A stretch of 64,000 nt of DNA from Riptortus pedestris (Eukaryota; Arthropoda; Insecta; Hemiptera; Alydidae). Below are positions 23,758-35,131 of this stretch, one piece after another. A program made the position numbers and the translations under genes. Location of the stretch: the NCBI GenBank assembly GCA_019009955.1, contig CM032233.1:100157001-100221000 (forward strand), in the 5' to 3' direction. Below the pieces are notes generated by a model. It searched no databases. It had not been told where the DNA came from and saw only the letters and a list, made by a program, of their open reading frames with translations. Each line of letters begins with the position of its first letter. Within the stretch, counting starts at the first letter, position 1.

Positions 23758-24544
23758 AAAACTGGAACTCGTTTGACTGCCAAAGATAAAGTGTATGGTC
23801 CACCAGCAGGAAATATGAAAATTGGTTGCTATAGGGGATTTGGGCTAATGGACTCGCGGAGAACTTGGGGAGGTTAGGCATCTGGAATGGGAAGAGCCTT
23901 ACTTGGAACCACGGTGAATGGTCAACCATAGTGACTGCAGAGGTGCCTCAACAAATTACAAATTTTTGACGTTAAAATCCATCATTTGTTTTAGAAAGTT
24001 TCTGCAGGATTGTGTTTGATTAATACAAATTAGAGTACGTTAACAATGGCCAACTTTGTTGTACACACTCCAAAAAATGACTACTTCGGTCTAGTGTGTG
24101 ATATTATATTCGTGATTTTTGAAATATTATTTATTTTTTGTGATATTTAGGGATTACGTGCCATACTTTTTGTGGATAAACAGAACTATTACAATGATGA
24201 CGCCTATGGCTCCAACATCTATAACTTCCGTCTGTTTATAAAATTGAGCATCCCTTCGGAATATTAGTTCAACGAACTCTTACCTTCAGCTTATTTGGCC
24301 TCAACAATTCGACTATTTTATAAAGCAGTCAATACAACTACCTGCTACTGACCCTAAATTTATTTGGTGAAAATAGTATATTCTGTCAAATATCGGCTAG
24401 ACCCCTTTTCTGGCTTCCGTCTTAAAGCTATTGATGATCAATGCGAATTGTATTATGGTAAATTAAATTGAACTTCCTTTAATAGCTAATGAAAATTACT
24501 CAACACCTCTAGCCTGACAAGTATCCGTGGCCTCTTTTATTATT
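23758..24544. other. Unassigned stretch
   Basis: The part 23758-23940 has higher GC and a 70-codon open frame on the minus strand without a recognised motif. The rest is AT-rich. No splice-bounded exon could be defended. Confidence 0.45.
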
Positions 24545-24664
24545 AGCAGATTTCCCTCAAGGGAAATCATCTATTGAGGTCGTAATCATGATGCGAGTTT
24601 CGAAAAATTTCTTGAAATGTCCATCGATCCTACCCAGGAGATGACGAAAATGAGGTCCGTTCAG

Positions 24665-24726
<62 letters not shown>

Positions 24727-25262
24727 CTGTTAACGCTCTAGCGGTCGCAATTTTTGTTTGATCGTTACCAAACTCGGAATTTAATCATTTTATGTAAAAA
24801 GGAAGATCAAGTTCGTTAATGGCTGAAATCGGACTAGTGGGAGGATTTTTGAAAATTCAAAATATCTCCGTTATTATGCGTCGGATCGAAAATGTGTATA
24901 GAATAAATCTTATTGAAAATTAAATTTACTATAAATATTGTTCTATACATTTATTCTGTATCATGAATATTAACCGAGATATTTGCATTTGTATTCTGCG
25001 TGTGGTCATCAGTAGGCTATGTTCGGACTTTCCACCGAGAGCTCTGGCGGCCGTTTCCATAACTATTCGTCCCTCGTGAATAGGTTTAGAGGTTAGGTTA
25101 ACTGTTTTTTGAGGCTAGAAACTACTGGGTTATTACGCCCTAAATAATGTTTTAGGTTTAGAGGTTTCTTACTACTACAGTTGTTATTAGGCAGATTTCT
25201 CTATTGTAAAACTTCACGTGGGAAATCTGCTTAGTTTACTCAGCCCCTGCGTGACGGACTTT
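24545..25262 (+). mobile_element. Helentron-like element, complete, with internal insertion
   Basis: GCAG starts at 24545, the (TA)n core is at 24668-24722, and the 3' hairpin end finishes in CCCCTGCGTGACGGACTTT. Compared with the copy at 58360 it carries an extra segment of about 72 bp bounded by a direct repeat, TAGGTTTAGAGGTT, at 25081-25094 and 25153-25166. The G-tract is shortened to GTGGGAGGATTTT. The copy includes the variant 3' segment with GTGTGGTCATCAGTAGGCTA also seen at 58780 and, inverted, near 63310. Confidence 0.88.
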
Positions 25263-25830
25263 GTTATTATTATCTTGTCAGACAACCGTCCTGTCAGCAT
25301 GCCTACTGAAGTATTCACAGCTTTAAAAATCACAGTTATATACTTCATTTGCAAGTTCAAACTTTCAAAGGTATCCAAAGGTCACACAACTATTTTGATT
25401 TAATATATATAAATCTACCTTCAAGTATTAAATAAATATATTTTACCGATGTATTTGTTTTCTTTATGAAAATTGTATCAGGAAAACTATTAAAGAATAA
25501 CATTGCGTCTCATGGATGACGGAGAAGATTGAGTATAATATGGGTTGAAACTGTGTACTATCTACTTTCTAATTTTCAAATCTCTTAAGTACGTGCCGCA
25601 TATGGGTATTTTAGGATAAATATTCTCACCCATACACCATTAATAGTCGACAGAACCTCTTTTGAACAGTTCGTTTAAGTATAGACTGTAGTTATTGAAG
25701 AAAAGTAAGAACATATTTTTATAGATCTATTCAGGGAAACTATCAAATGTTAAATTGACCGGACCAAGGTGCCAAAAGGATTAATTCTGTCCACATTGTG
25801 GTGGCAAAATACCATTGTATGAATATATAT
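25263..25830. other. AT-rich stretch, no gene recognised
   Basis: No recognised repeat family and no exon signal. Confidence 0.5.
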
Positions 25831-25837
25831 TATGTGC

Positions 25838-25956
25838 TTGTTTGTGTGTGTGTGTGTGCGCGCACGCGTGCGCGCGCGAGTGTGTTCGTTCGCTTGCATG
25901 TTCTCTGTAAACAGATATATAAAAAGTCCTGAATACTTATTTTTTCTCATTTTATT

Positions 25957-25988
<32 letters not shown>

Positions 25989-25989
25989 A

Positions 25990-26037
<48 letters not shown>
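25838..26037. repeat. Compound microsatellite with alternating GC core
   Basis: A GT run passes into strictly alternating GCGCGCACGCGTGCGCGCGC (about 25858-25878), then GAGTGTG. Further along are a second GT run (25958-25981) and a TA run (25997-26037). The alternating purine-pyrimidine core is of the type that can adopt Z-DNA. Confidence 0.9.
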
Positions 26038-26043
<6 letters not shown>

Positions 26044-26060
26044 ATGTTTCTTGAGCCATA

Positions 26061-26472
26061 AGGTAAGAAAATAATACTACTTTAATATAGTCATTTATTT
26101 CATCCCCGACACATTTCGAGTGTCAACACTCCTTCTGAGGGGGTTATTTAGCCATTAATAAAAATTAAAACAATCCCTATATTAAAATATATGAAATATA
26201 TTATATAATACATTCGTCTTTAAATCTATAATTGGCTATGAACTTTTTAGCACATCTCAAATCGGTGCCTCGCTCGTCGTGCTCAAAGGTTTTTAGCCAA
26301 TTATAGCTATAAAATCGAATGCATTATATAATATATGTAATATATAATAATATATTGATTGTTTTTAATTTTTATTGATGGTTAAATAACCTCTTGAGAA
26401 GGAGTGGTGGCACTCGAAACGTGTCGGGAATAAAATAAATGACTTTATGAAGGAAGTATTATTTTCTGACCT
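26061..26472. mobile_element. Large inverted repeat with Penelope-like motifs in each arm
   Basis: The arm 26061-26253 is an imperfect reverse complement of 26279-26472, with a spacer of about 25 bp (around TCTCAAATCGGTGCCTCGCT). Each arm, read outward, carries a GAAGGAGTG...CACTCGAAA(C/T)GTGTCGG motif followed by AATAAATGAC. This resembles the short hairpin and CGAAACG block found at the ends of Penelope-like elements. The arms differ at many sites, so this is not an assembly mirror of one sequence. No protein domain is present. Confidence 0.65.
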
Positions 26473-27010
26473 AGTATTTATTTATTATTTAAGAATAAAT
26501 ATTATTCTTTATATACTATTATTTAATAATAATAAATACTATATGCTATACTAAATATTACAGTATATACTATACTAAATATTATACTATATACTACTAT
26601 AATAATATATACTATATACTACTATAATAAATATTATATACCATTTATTATAAATACTATATATTATATATTACTATAATAATATATATATATATATTAT
26701 ATACTACTATATTAAATATTATATACCATTTACAATAAATACTATATATTATATACTACTATAATAAATATTATATACCATTTATAATAAATACTATATA
26801 TTATATATTACTATAATAATATATATTATATACTACTATAATAAATATTATATACCATTTACAATAAATATTATATATTACTATAATAATATATATTATA
26901 TACTACTATAATAAATATTATATACCATTTACAATAAATATTATATATTTATATAATAAATATATATTATATACTACTATAATAAATACTATTCTTTATA
27001 TACTATTATT
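26473..27010. repeat. AT-only satellite of interspersed ATACTATATA / ATACCATT units
   Basis: Irregular tandem array almost free of G. The ATACCATTTA landmark recurs near 26638, 26723, 26775, 26852 and 26922, giving spacings of roughly 50-85 bp. The array lies between the large inverted repeat and the hairpin at 27031. Confidence 0.85.
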
Positions 27011-27030
27011 TAAGTATTTATTTATTATAT

Positions 27031-27070
27031 AAGAATGTTCTTTGAGCCATAAGGTTCAAAGAACATTCTT
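27031..27070. repeat. Perfect 15-bp hairpin repeating the foldback edge sequence
   Basis: AAGAATGTTCTTTGA pairs exactly with TCAAAGAACATTCTT across the loop gccataaggt. The TCTTTGAGCCATAAGG sequence is nearly that found at 26047-26063 outside the left arm of the large inverted repeat. The array 26473-27010 is therefore bracketed by related sequences. Confidence 0.85.
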
Positions 27071-27111
27071 AAATAATAAATAGTCAGTGTATAAATCTAA
27101 TATATATATCG

Positions 27112-27215
27112 CACTAGTGGCTGAAATTTTTCATAGATTGTAACCAAACTCAGTATTTAAACGTCTTGTGTATAAAGAAAAATCAAGTTCGATAACGGCT
27201 AAAATCGGACCTGGC
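27112..27215 (+). mobile_element. Helentron-like internal fragment
   Basis: Has GTAACCAAACTCAGTATTTA, AATCAAGTTCGATAACGGCT and AAAATCGGACC in family order, with no ends. Confidence 0.7.
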
Positions 27216-27543
27216 CACTGTTTTGTTTTAGTTCACTGAAATGTTTTTTTCACTCTTCATGAGATTTGTACTGTTAATCAATGATTGAAACCCCTGCCGA
27301 TGGGGCAGCGAGAGCGTTTCAGAGGTCGTTCAGCTCTCCCCACCCTGTGTCTCAAAGTTGCCATCGATTTTCGACTACTCTTGCTTTCACCACCCTTCCG
27401 CTTCCCCTCCTACCCCTCCACTACCCCTGTCTAATTATTTAGTGAAGCATGAATTACACAAACACCACGTGCAGGAAAATTGTTGCGTTTATATTGATAT
27501 CAACAATTCCTGCTTTTGTGTCCAGTATTTAGGTCTTTTTTTA

Positions 27544-27825
27544 GCAGATTTCCCTTAAAGGAAATCAGCTGTTAAGGTCTATTCATGACGAGATTTTTGA
27601 AATATTTCTTGAAATTTCCATCGGTCCTACCCAGATGACGAAAATGGAGTCCGTTCAAAATTATATATATATATATAGACATTATATAGCAACGCTCTAG
27701 CGGTCGCAATTTTTGTTTGATTGTTACCAAACTCGATATTTATTCGTTTTATGTAAAAAGAAAGACCAAGTTCGTTAATGGCTGATATCGGAACAGTGGG
27801 AGGGGGGGAGGGTTTCCGAAAATTC
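27544..27825 (+). mobile_element. Helentron-like element, 5' half
   Basis: GCAG starts at 27544 with CCCTTAAAGGAAATCAGC, then a short TA core (27662-27676), the AACGCTCTAGCGGTCGC block and the G-tract, and it ends abruptly in CCGAAAATTCC. The next base begins a perfect 25-bp tandem array, so the element's 3' half was lost or replaced at the array. Confidence 0.85.
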
Positions 27826-27985
27826 CAGATCGTTAATGTACAAGGCTAACCAGATCGTTAATGTACAAGGCTAACCAGATCGTTAATGTACAAGGCTAAC
27901 CAGATCGTTAATGTACAAGGCTAACCAGATCGTTAATGTACAAGGCTAACCAAAACATAAATGCGTTAATGTACAAGTCTAACCA
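27826..27985. repeat. 25-bp minisatellite, five identical units
   Basis: CAGATCGTTAATGTACAAGG plus CTAAC is repeated five times without a mismatch (27826-27950). A degenerate sixth unit ends in CAAGTCTAACCAGAG. There are no spacers between units, so it is not a CRISPR array. Perfect identity points to recent expansion or homogenisation. Confidence 0.95.
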
Positions 27986-30550
27986 GAGCCTTCAATTCAT
28001 TCTTTATATATAAATATATCATAATTCATTGTTTTGATTGTTTTATGCAATATAGCTGGGTTCTCAAGGAATTGCTACTGTATTTACCGCTTTTAATACT
28101 TCTATATTTAAAGGAAATTCGCTTAAAGCAATGTAACATGAGAAATTTTACACTTACAAAAGAAACTTGATATTTCAACTTATTTAATACTTAGTAGCAT
28201 ATATAGTTTAGTGACTATCTTGAACCGTACTAAGTGGTGATTGTGTGTCAATGTCGAATATGTTTAGTATCCAAGAGAATTATAAAACATGCATTTTAGG
28301 TCCTTTTATGATCAACATAATATATTATATTAGATAATATGATAGTATTAACTCTTTTAGTAAGGAAGAGGAAAGTCCTTCCAATCCCGCGATTTTGGTT
28401 TTTACTTAGACCTACAAATGTTTGCCAGTTTACATTCCGAGATTCTAATGTGGTGGGTATTCTATTCTATATCCATACAGATAAGGGCTATATATACATC
28501 CGTGTATATATATTTCAACGTTTTTTTTCGTTATCTAGGTGCGTCAAAATAACTGTGCCATGTAATTTAATGTAATAGCCTACTTCTCAATAGAGAAAAT
28601 ATCTTCTTACTTATAATAGCTGATATATGACTTCCACAATTAAATGCCTATAAAAACGCTGTCGTAATGTCTTGTAAATATGTACATCTTTGTTAGAAAT
28701 ATGATGTTCTTAAGTGATGGGTATCTCTCACTATGTGCATGATACTTGTGTTGTCCAGTACAGCATGATTATGTTCTGTTATGATTTCTATACACTCAAA
28801 AATAATTTATATTTTTCACAGGCCTTGAAAAATGTTAGCAGGCATTATCAGCTTTGTTCACATCTGTCTATACTGCGTTATGGCTCTCCAGTCCACTTCA
28901 ATCCATTTCATCTTCGACCCCACCCCCGTGTTCATTTTCCCTTCACTATTGCAGTAATTTTCTTCTTTGGTTGGGTTTCTTCTTGCCACATAGAGGTCTA
29001 TGCATAATTGTGGATGTTGTTACGGAGATGGAGATGATACTTCTAATAATCAAATGTTTACCCGCAGGGAAGCTTATGTTTCTTTCTCATTAATTCTGTA
29101 TGTGCTGTGAAAACTATTGTTGACTGAAACTGATGCTCCGTCCAACCCTTAACATTCAAGTCTATTACGATTTCCCCCAAGTGCCATTGAATGTCAAGTA
29201 GACACACTCCAATTACTCATAGTAGTCATATTTACCATTCTTCTGCAAGCCCTCTGTGGATGCAAATAAATTAATAATTAATGTATTGAAACACTGACCC
29301 TTCATTCATAGCTTACTAATTCGGTAATTGACAGTATTTAAACTTAGGATTGAATTCTTCGTCCTTGAGTTTACTATGAAGGCAGGGCTTCATGTGCAAT
29401 TCGGTTTCGGTCTCCACTAAGAAAAATTGTTTATCCTTCAACGGAGGTTTCACTATCCCCGGGCCACCACGCTTCTTGAATGTGCTCACTTCGAAATATA
29501 TTTAAGAATTAAAAAATTTGTAACGTTTAAGAAATATGTTATTTCTTTTAGAGAATTCTTCTATTTTCCTCTTCATGTTTAGTTGTTGAATGAAGTAATT
29601 TCATTGGTTCAACAAAAATATCAACATATATTTTATTAAACCATGTAGTTTTATGGACATGAAGTCATCCCAACAAGTTTTTTCTCCCGCAGAAGGACAT
29701 TTTGCACCATAATCATTCACTGAACATAGAAACAAAAAAATATGTTTAAGACCCACAGAATAACAATATTTATTGATATTTCAAAAAATTATTTCCTATT
29801 CATGTAATAAATGTCAATAGAAATATTTAAACTAACAAAAGGCTAGCTCGTATTTATAAATACTGGCATTTAATAAATAATTACCCAATATCGTAGCTAA
29901 AGTGTTTTATCATTAACCTGTTAAAATTGAATTAAGAATCATTTAGATATTATTGAAATAATAACATCACAGTTTTTGCTATAATAATTAGGTGCGTCAT
30001 CCATTTATCTTGAGCTATCTGCATCATATTCGTCTAATATTTATGCAATATATCATGTATAACAATATTTAATCAATATTTTAATGTAATATTTAAATAG
30101 AACAATTGATCATATTCTTCTAATATTTTGTAAATTCATTATATTCTTCCAACAATAATACTATAATTACATCTGAGAATATGACTGTGGTCCTTGGATT
30201 GACTCTATGCAACTTCACTAATCGTTGCTAGTAGTGAGTTGCCTAACATTTCGCCATCGTTATTTATCCCCCCTCCTCGGGGCTACAGCCCAGTGTATTG
30301 AGGTTTTAATTTTATTATCGTCGTGTTCTTTATGCAGAGTATTTACTTCAAGCTTTTCTGTTTCTCATGGGTTTTAAAAAATGTAAATATTCGTTGTTAA
30401 TGCCTGGGCCTTAAATATTTTCTTTGTATTCATGACCAATACCTTATACCGAGTGCACTTATGCAGTTTAATAAACTGGTTTTCTGGGAAGTATTGGTTT
30501 CCTCAAGGCTTGTACCTTAAGCATTTTACTAATTATTTTATTTGTTACAG
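27986..30550. other. AT-rich stretch upstream of the MDM1-like exon
   Basis: Presumed intron or 5' flank of the host gene. The preceding exon was not identified; it would have to end in phase 0 and might encode only a few residues. Open frames of 66-97 codons show no domain. Confidence 0.5.
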
Positions 30551-30641
30551 CTTCACTCCGAATATCGGAGCACCTACCGGTGGCATGAGTATACCGGGCC
30601 GCGGCAGGAGGTTGTCAGGAAACCACCCCAACCTCTGACAG
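30551..30641 (+). CDS. Exon of an MDM1-like microtubule/centriole protein (partial gene)
   Basis: A GC-rich island of 91 bp stands between consensus splice signals. Upstream are a branch-like TTTTACTAATTA, a pyrimidine stretch and TTTGTTACAG; downstream is GTAATG. Read from the first base the exon is open for 30 codons plus one base and begins LHSEYRSTYRWHEYTGPRQE. The S-E-Y-[RQ]-x-x-[YF]-x-W pattern matches the short repeat of MDM1, a microtubule-binding protein linked to centriole duplication control. In vertebrates the first such repeat lies near the N terminus. The other two frames contain stops or unlikely sequence. In-frame stops lie upstream in the intron (TAA at 30530-30532). The family call rests on one motif; splice and coding signals are stronger than the name. 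Confidence 0.68.
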
Positions 30642-31042
30642 GTAATGTAATATAAAAGTAAATATAAACTAGTGAATATTACACATGTTGAAAATCATCA
30701 TATTTGGCATTAGCAAATAGCGATTGATAACATCACAGTTTGAAGTAGTTTTCAGTTTTATACACGTTGAATTAACTGGTTCATTTATAATATGATATGC
30801 CATCCCAGATGTGATGCACATGCGTAGTAAGTGGATGTAATGTTGCATTTTTTGATCATTGTTCAGGACACAAAATTTATTTTCTAAGACTAATGTTATT
30901 GCAAATGTCAATGATTTTGGTGGGACATTATATAACGATTTCGTTGGATTATTTCACAAAATATTTTAAGTTTTAGCACTAAGTGGGTTCAGAAGCATCT
31001 TGCCACTCATAGAACACGTGAGAAATGCCGTCAATCGTAATG

Positions 31043-31200
31043 TGAGAGAGGGTAGTGTAGAGAGAGAGAGACGAGACTAGGTAGAGAGAGAGAGAGTGAA
31101 GAGTGAGAGAGAGAGCGAGAGATGAGAGAGAGAGATAGTCTGTCTAGAGAGAGTTTTTTTTTTTTACAAAATTTTTGAAACACACACACACACACACATC
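31043..31200. repeat. (GA)n-rich and (CA)n microsatellite tract
   Basis: Interrupted GAGAGA runs from 31043 to 31152, then a poly-T run, then (CA)n at 31181-31198. Confidence 0.9.
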
Positions 31201-32160
31201 ATCATCTATTAGGTAGGGGTAGGTGGCTTCCTTTAAGAGAAAATTGTCTAGACAATGAATTGTGAAATTTGTTCAAGTTTGATGATCACGAGCACATTAT
31301 CAATAGTCAAGACAGATAGGACTAGAAATTTTAACTACTTCAGTTATAAAGTAATTGAGTCAGAAAATATTCTTGAGAAAAGTTTGTAAGTTCGAAAATT
31401 CAAAATTAAAAAAACAACTGTTTTTGAATTATCTGCAAATTCTCTAAAATTAATCTTGCATGTTCATTCATTCAATTAGCAATGCCTGTATTATTTTTAG
31501 GAGATCAGTTTGTCTATCTCTAATTGGGAAAATGATAGTTCTGTTTTTTAAGAATTATTAATATATCATTTTAATTTTATACATAGAAGATGAAACTCAT
31601 CTTGATAATGTTTTTGTAATTACGTTCCCTAATATTAAAGCCAAATGAAAAATATTCCTTGCAGGTACTGAATCCTCATAAGAGAAAACAGTTGTATTAA
31701 ATTTGAATAGTTCATTCGTTGAAGTCAATTCTTTTTTTATTACAATAAAGCCTCCGCAGTGCTGTTCAATTCATTATTTCCTTCAAGGGAATTGAATACA
31801 TTCATTTTCAGAAGAAGGGGTTAGCATAATCTACTTAGTGCCAGGCAAAGTATTGATCGATGGCTGTATTATCGGTAAGAGGATCCTCCACTTCGGAGAA
31901 ACTAACATTACTAAGAGCTCGTCCTCCTTCCGCCAAGTCATATTGATTACCAACCAAACAGAAAATATATAACAACAAAATAGTCCATTGAGACATGGGA
32001 ATTCAAGAAATGGAACATAGGAGGCACCGGACTAGTCAAAAAGAGAAACACTAATGCAATTTTTTTTTTTCCTGGAATCCCATATCTCTATTTCTACCTC
32101 ATTAAGACGCGTATATTAACGGGGATTGGGATTTAAGGTGACTAGTTTAGTGGCACAGTT
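31201..32160. other. AT-rich intronic stretch, nothing recognised
   Basis: Unique AT-rich DNA with no repeat family or exon signal that I can defend. Confidence 0.5.
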
Positions 32161-32164
32161 TCTC

Positions 32165-32445
32165 AAAATGAATATTGGATGAGTAGAAGTGGGGGTATAT
32201 TCTAGATTGAAACCACAAAAAAATACACAAATAACACGGGTAATATACGAGATATGGAAAGTATGTATCGAACGGAATAGTTCTAGAAAATTAATTTAAT
32301 TTCGCATGAAACGCTTATATATCGAGTTTGGTAACGATAAAACAAGAACTGTGACTGCTAGAGCGGTAACAGAAAAATATATATATAGGTAGGATCGATG
32401 GACATTTTTCATGTGTACAACCTCAATAGCTGATGTCCCTTAAGA
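32165..32445 (-). mobile_element. Helentron-like element, internally deleted
   Basis: Order on the minus strand: GAGTAGAAGTGGGGGTATAT, AACACGGGTAATATACGAGA, then a jump past the C-tract to TATATATCGAGTTTGGTAAC, GCTAGAGCGGTAACAG and a very short TA core. It continues with GGTAGGATCGATGGACATTT and a degraded 5' end, CTGATGTCCCTTAAG. The terminal hairpin is missing. Confidence 0.75.
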
Positions 32446-33178
32446 AACAAAAATCATTAAGTGTAAACCATATTTGAAATAAAATCATTCAAATTATTTT
32501 CTAAAACGAAATTTTCTAGTAACTGAGCCAGGGAGTATTTATTTCAGGTGTATTAGATACATATAAACATGGGATAGTGTGTTATGATGAGCATTAGGGT
32601 TTCAATGTTATTCCGTATTGCACGATAGGCTTAAGTGTAAATAATACTGTGGCGGAAGTGCTCCGGACCAATAATAATAACGGTTGTCTTGAATAGCTGT
32701 AGAGGTAACCATAAGATAACCTGCCGGGAAGTGATGTAGGGAAACAGGAACTATATACGCCGCCAGGGCAACATTTAAGTCAGTTATGTAAATGGGGGAG
32801 ACCAATATAGATGTGTTGTCCCCAGTTGTGTGTGCTTTAATTAATTTTCTTGTTACATGTTTCATTAACTATGTTACAACTCTCTAAAATAAAAGTGATG
32901 TGTTTGAAACGTTTATTTAATTATTTAACGAAGAACGTTAAAGTGATCCCTTCGTTAAAATACCAATGAATTATTTTCTCGAAATACTTTGTATGTAAAT
33001 CTTCACGCGTCGACGAATGTATCTGTGATAGATATGTCTAACTGTCGTATCTCGTGTTTATCATGGATAATAAAGATTGGACAAATAATTAAATTCTCCA
33101 ATGTCCACTAAATTTCGTTAGGATACCACCTATACAATTTTTCTAATTTTAAAACTTTTCCAACTGACAGAAGTTTTA
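32446..33178. other. Intronic stretch with unassigned GC-richer segment
   Basis: The part 32580-32870 is somewhat less AT-rich and holds an 85-codon open frame on the minus strand without known motifs. Nothing else is supported. Confidence 0.45.
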
Positions 33179-33220
33179 GCTGATTTTTCGTAAGGGAAAT
33201 CAGTTATTGAGGTTGTAGTC

Positions 33221-33268
<48 letters not shown>

Positions 33269-34089
33269 TATATTTGGCTTTTAACGCTCCAGTGGTTGCA
33301 AGTTTTGTTTGATGGTTACAAAACTCGATCTTTAATAATTGTTTTTGTAAAAAGGAAGATCAAATTCGTTAATGGCCGAAATCGGACACGGGGAGGGGAG
33401 GGGGGTTTAGAGGGGGGAAATTTGAAAATTTGAAATATCTCCGTTACTATAAGTCGGATCGAAAACGTTTACATGAGCAATCTTATTGCAAGTTAAAGTG
33501 CCTACAAATGTTGTACTGAACATATTTCCTCTATCATGAATATATGAGATATTTGAATTTTTTAGTTTCAATCATTAAAACCCCCACTTCTACTCAAGTC
33601 GTATTAACATAATGAACAGCAGTAGTTACATAATGAACCCACTTTATTCTAAGTTTATATATCAAATATTGTTTTCGTTGTTGTACAAATACATGGAAAT
33701 TCGTTGTGATGACGTTATCAATTAAGATTTTATGTTCTAACTCGAAAATGTTTATTTGATCTAACCTTTTCTGTCAACACTATTTGATCATATTTGTTAG
33801 TGGTTGGAATCGAACCTCAATTAGTAGGGTTTAATGGGGGGATTAGAAAATTCAAAATAATTCCGTTATAATGAGTCGGATCGTGAAATGTTATAGAACC
33901 AATCTGGTTAACCTATTGATTCTCTACAATTGCAGCTCTAAGCACTTTTCGTTACTAATCGAGCTATTCGTACTTCCTTGCTTTCAGCCCTCAGTAACAG
34001 AATATGTGGTAAGGTGAGGTCACAAGTATGCTACACTAGCACGTGGGAAATCTGCTTAGTTTATGCAGGCCCTGGGCGACAGACTTTTT
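33179..34089 (+). mobile_element. Helentron-like element, nearly complete long subtype
   Basis: The 5' end is altered (GCTGATTTTTCGTAAGGGAA) but the palindrome partner is intact. The core is (TA)n-(CA)n at 33225-33270. Two versions of the module are present, 33290-33560 and 33750-33950, linked by CCCCCACTTCTACTCAAGTC and GATGACGTTATCAATTAAGA. The 3' end reads GTGGGAAATCTGCTTAGTTT, a weakened hairpin and GCGACAGACTTTTT. This is the plus-strand equivalent of the copy at 18675-19603. Confidence 0.82.
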
Positions 34090-35131
34090 GAATATAATCT
34101 TTGGATGAGATTATAGATAGTGTAACCTAAGCCTCACTTAAAAGTATGGAAAATGAAAAGTATATTTATAACTGGTAGCATGTTTGTTAGAGGTGTTGTC
34201 ACATTTGTTAAACAACCTTAACACTCGCACACCTCATTAACAAGTCGAAATATATTTTCACCGTCATACATCTCATAGATCTCTCTTGAGTTATTTTTTA
34301 TAAAGAATTGAGAGTATTTTACATTAGTGGTGATCTCACAAATATTTTTCATAGAAGATAAAGCCTATATAAACACATGTACGGAATGCCCAAAATGTGC
34401 GAAACCACCCCTAGCCATCCTTTTTTAATAGAAGGCTGAGAGCTGTCTTTTGAAAGCAGGAATATATTTTTAAAAACAATTGTACACGTTGTGAACCCCA
34501 AGTTATCAAACAAGAAAGCGTAATCCAATAATAGTACGTTCATATTGATTAAAACACCGACTTGAGCGTGCAATGTATAAGTAATTAGATGCTAATGGAC
34601 AAAATTAGATGCAAATGCATTCAAATTCCATGTCTACTTTACCCTACGCCTAATGAGCAAATGACATGCCATACTGATTATGAAAGATACACCAGCTCTC
34701 ATAACTAGAGCACTATATACAGGGCATTATGTCTATTATAAGGCCGTCTGAAATACTTATTTACCAAGCAGTGCTTATTTACGATGTTACATTTACCAGT
34801 AGGCACTTCTTATGTAATCAGAAAGACACTAATCACAGATGGAATCGTTGTATTAAAGATTATTGAGTCCGTTAGAGAAAGGTGCAGATAGAGACCTACG
34901 TGGTAAGATGGTTTAATGAATATATACAGAAATACTTATTTATTTTGTTCTATTTTCAAGGATAAAGAACTTGTTTGGGCACGTCGATGAATCTGCCCAA
35001 GAAACATTCAGGTCTGAAGGAAGTGGTCCAAACGACCAACGACCTTAATAGCTTAGCATTTAAGCCTAGCATATATCGAAAATGGATCAGTTCAAAATTG
35101 ATATTCATGTACGTGCATACATTAATATGTG
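34090..35131. other. AT-rich intronic stretch, nothing recognised
   Basis: Open frames of 73-78 codons near 34349-35196 have no domain. No repeat family identified. Confidence 0.5.

Noticed and set aside
23717..23929. Minus-strand 70-codon open frame as a gene
   Set aside because: It overlaps the 5' end of a Helentron-like copy and shows no domain; the composition shift alone is not sufficient.
27826..27985. CRISPR-like array
   Set aside because: Units are directly adjacent with no spacers, and the setting is a eukaryotic intron or flank.
30432..30638. Open frame of 68 codons ending in the exon region (read in another frame)
   Set aside because: It ends in a TGA inside the GC-rich island, three bases before the donor site. 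The other frame is open through the donor and matches a known motif.
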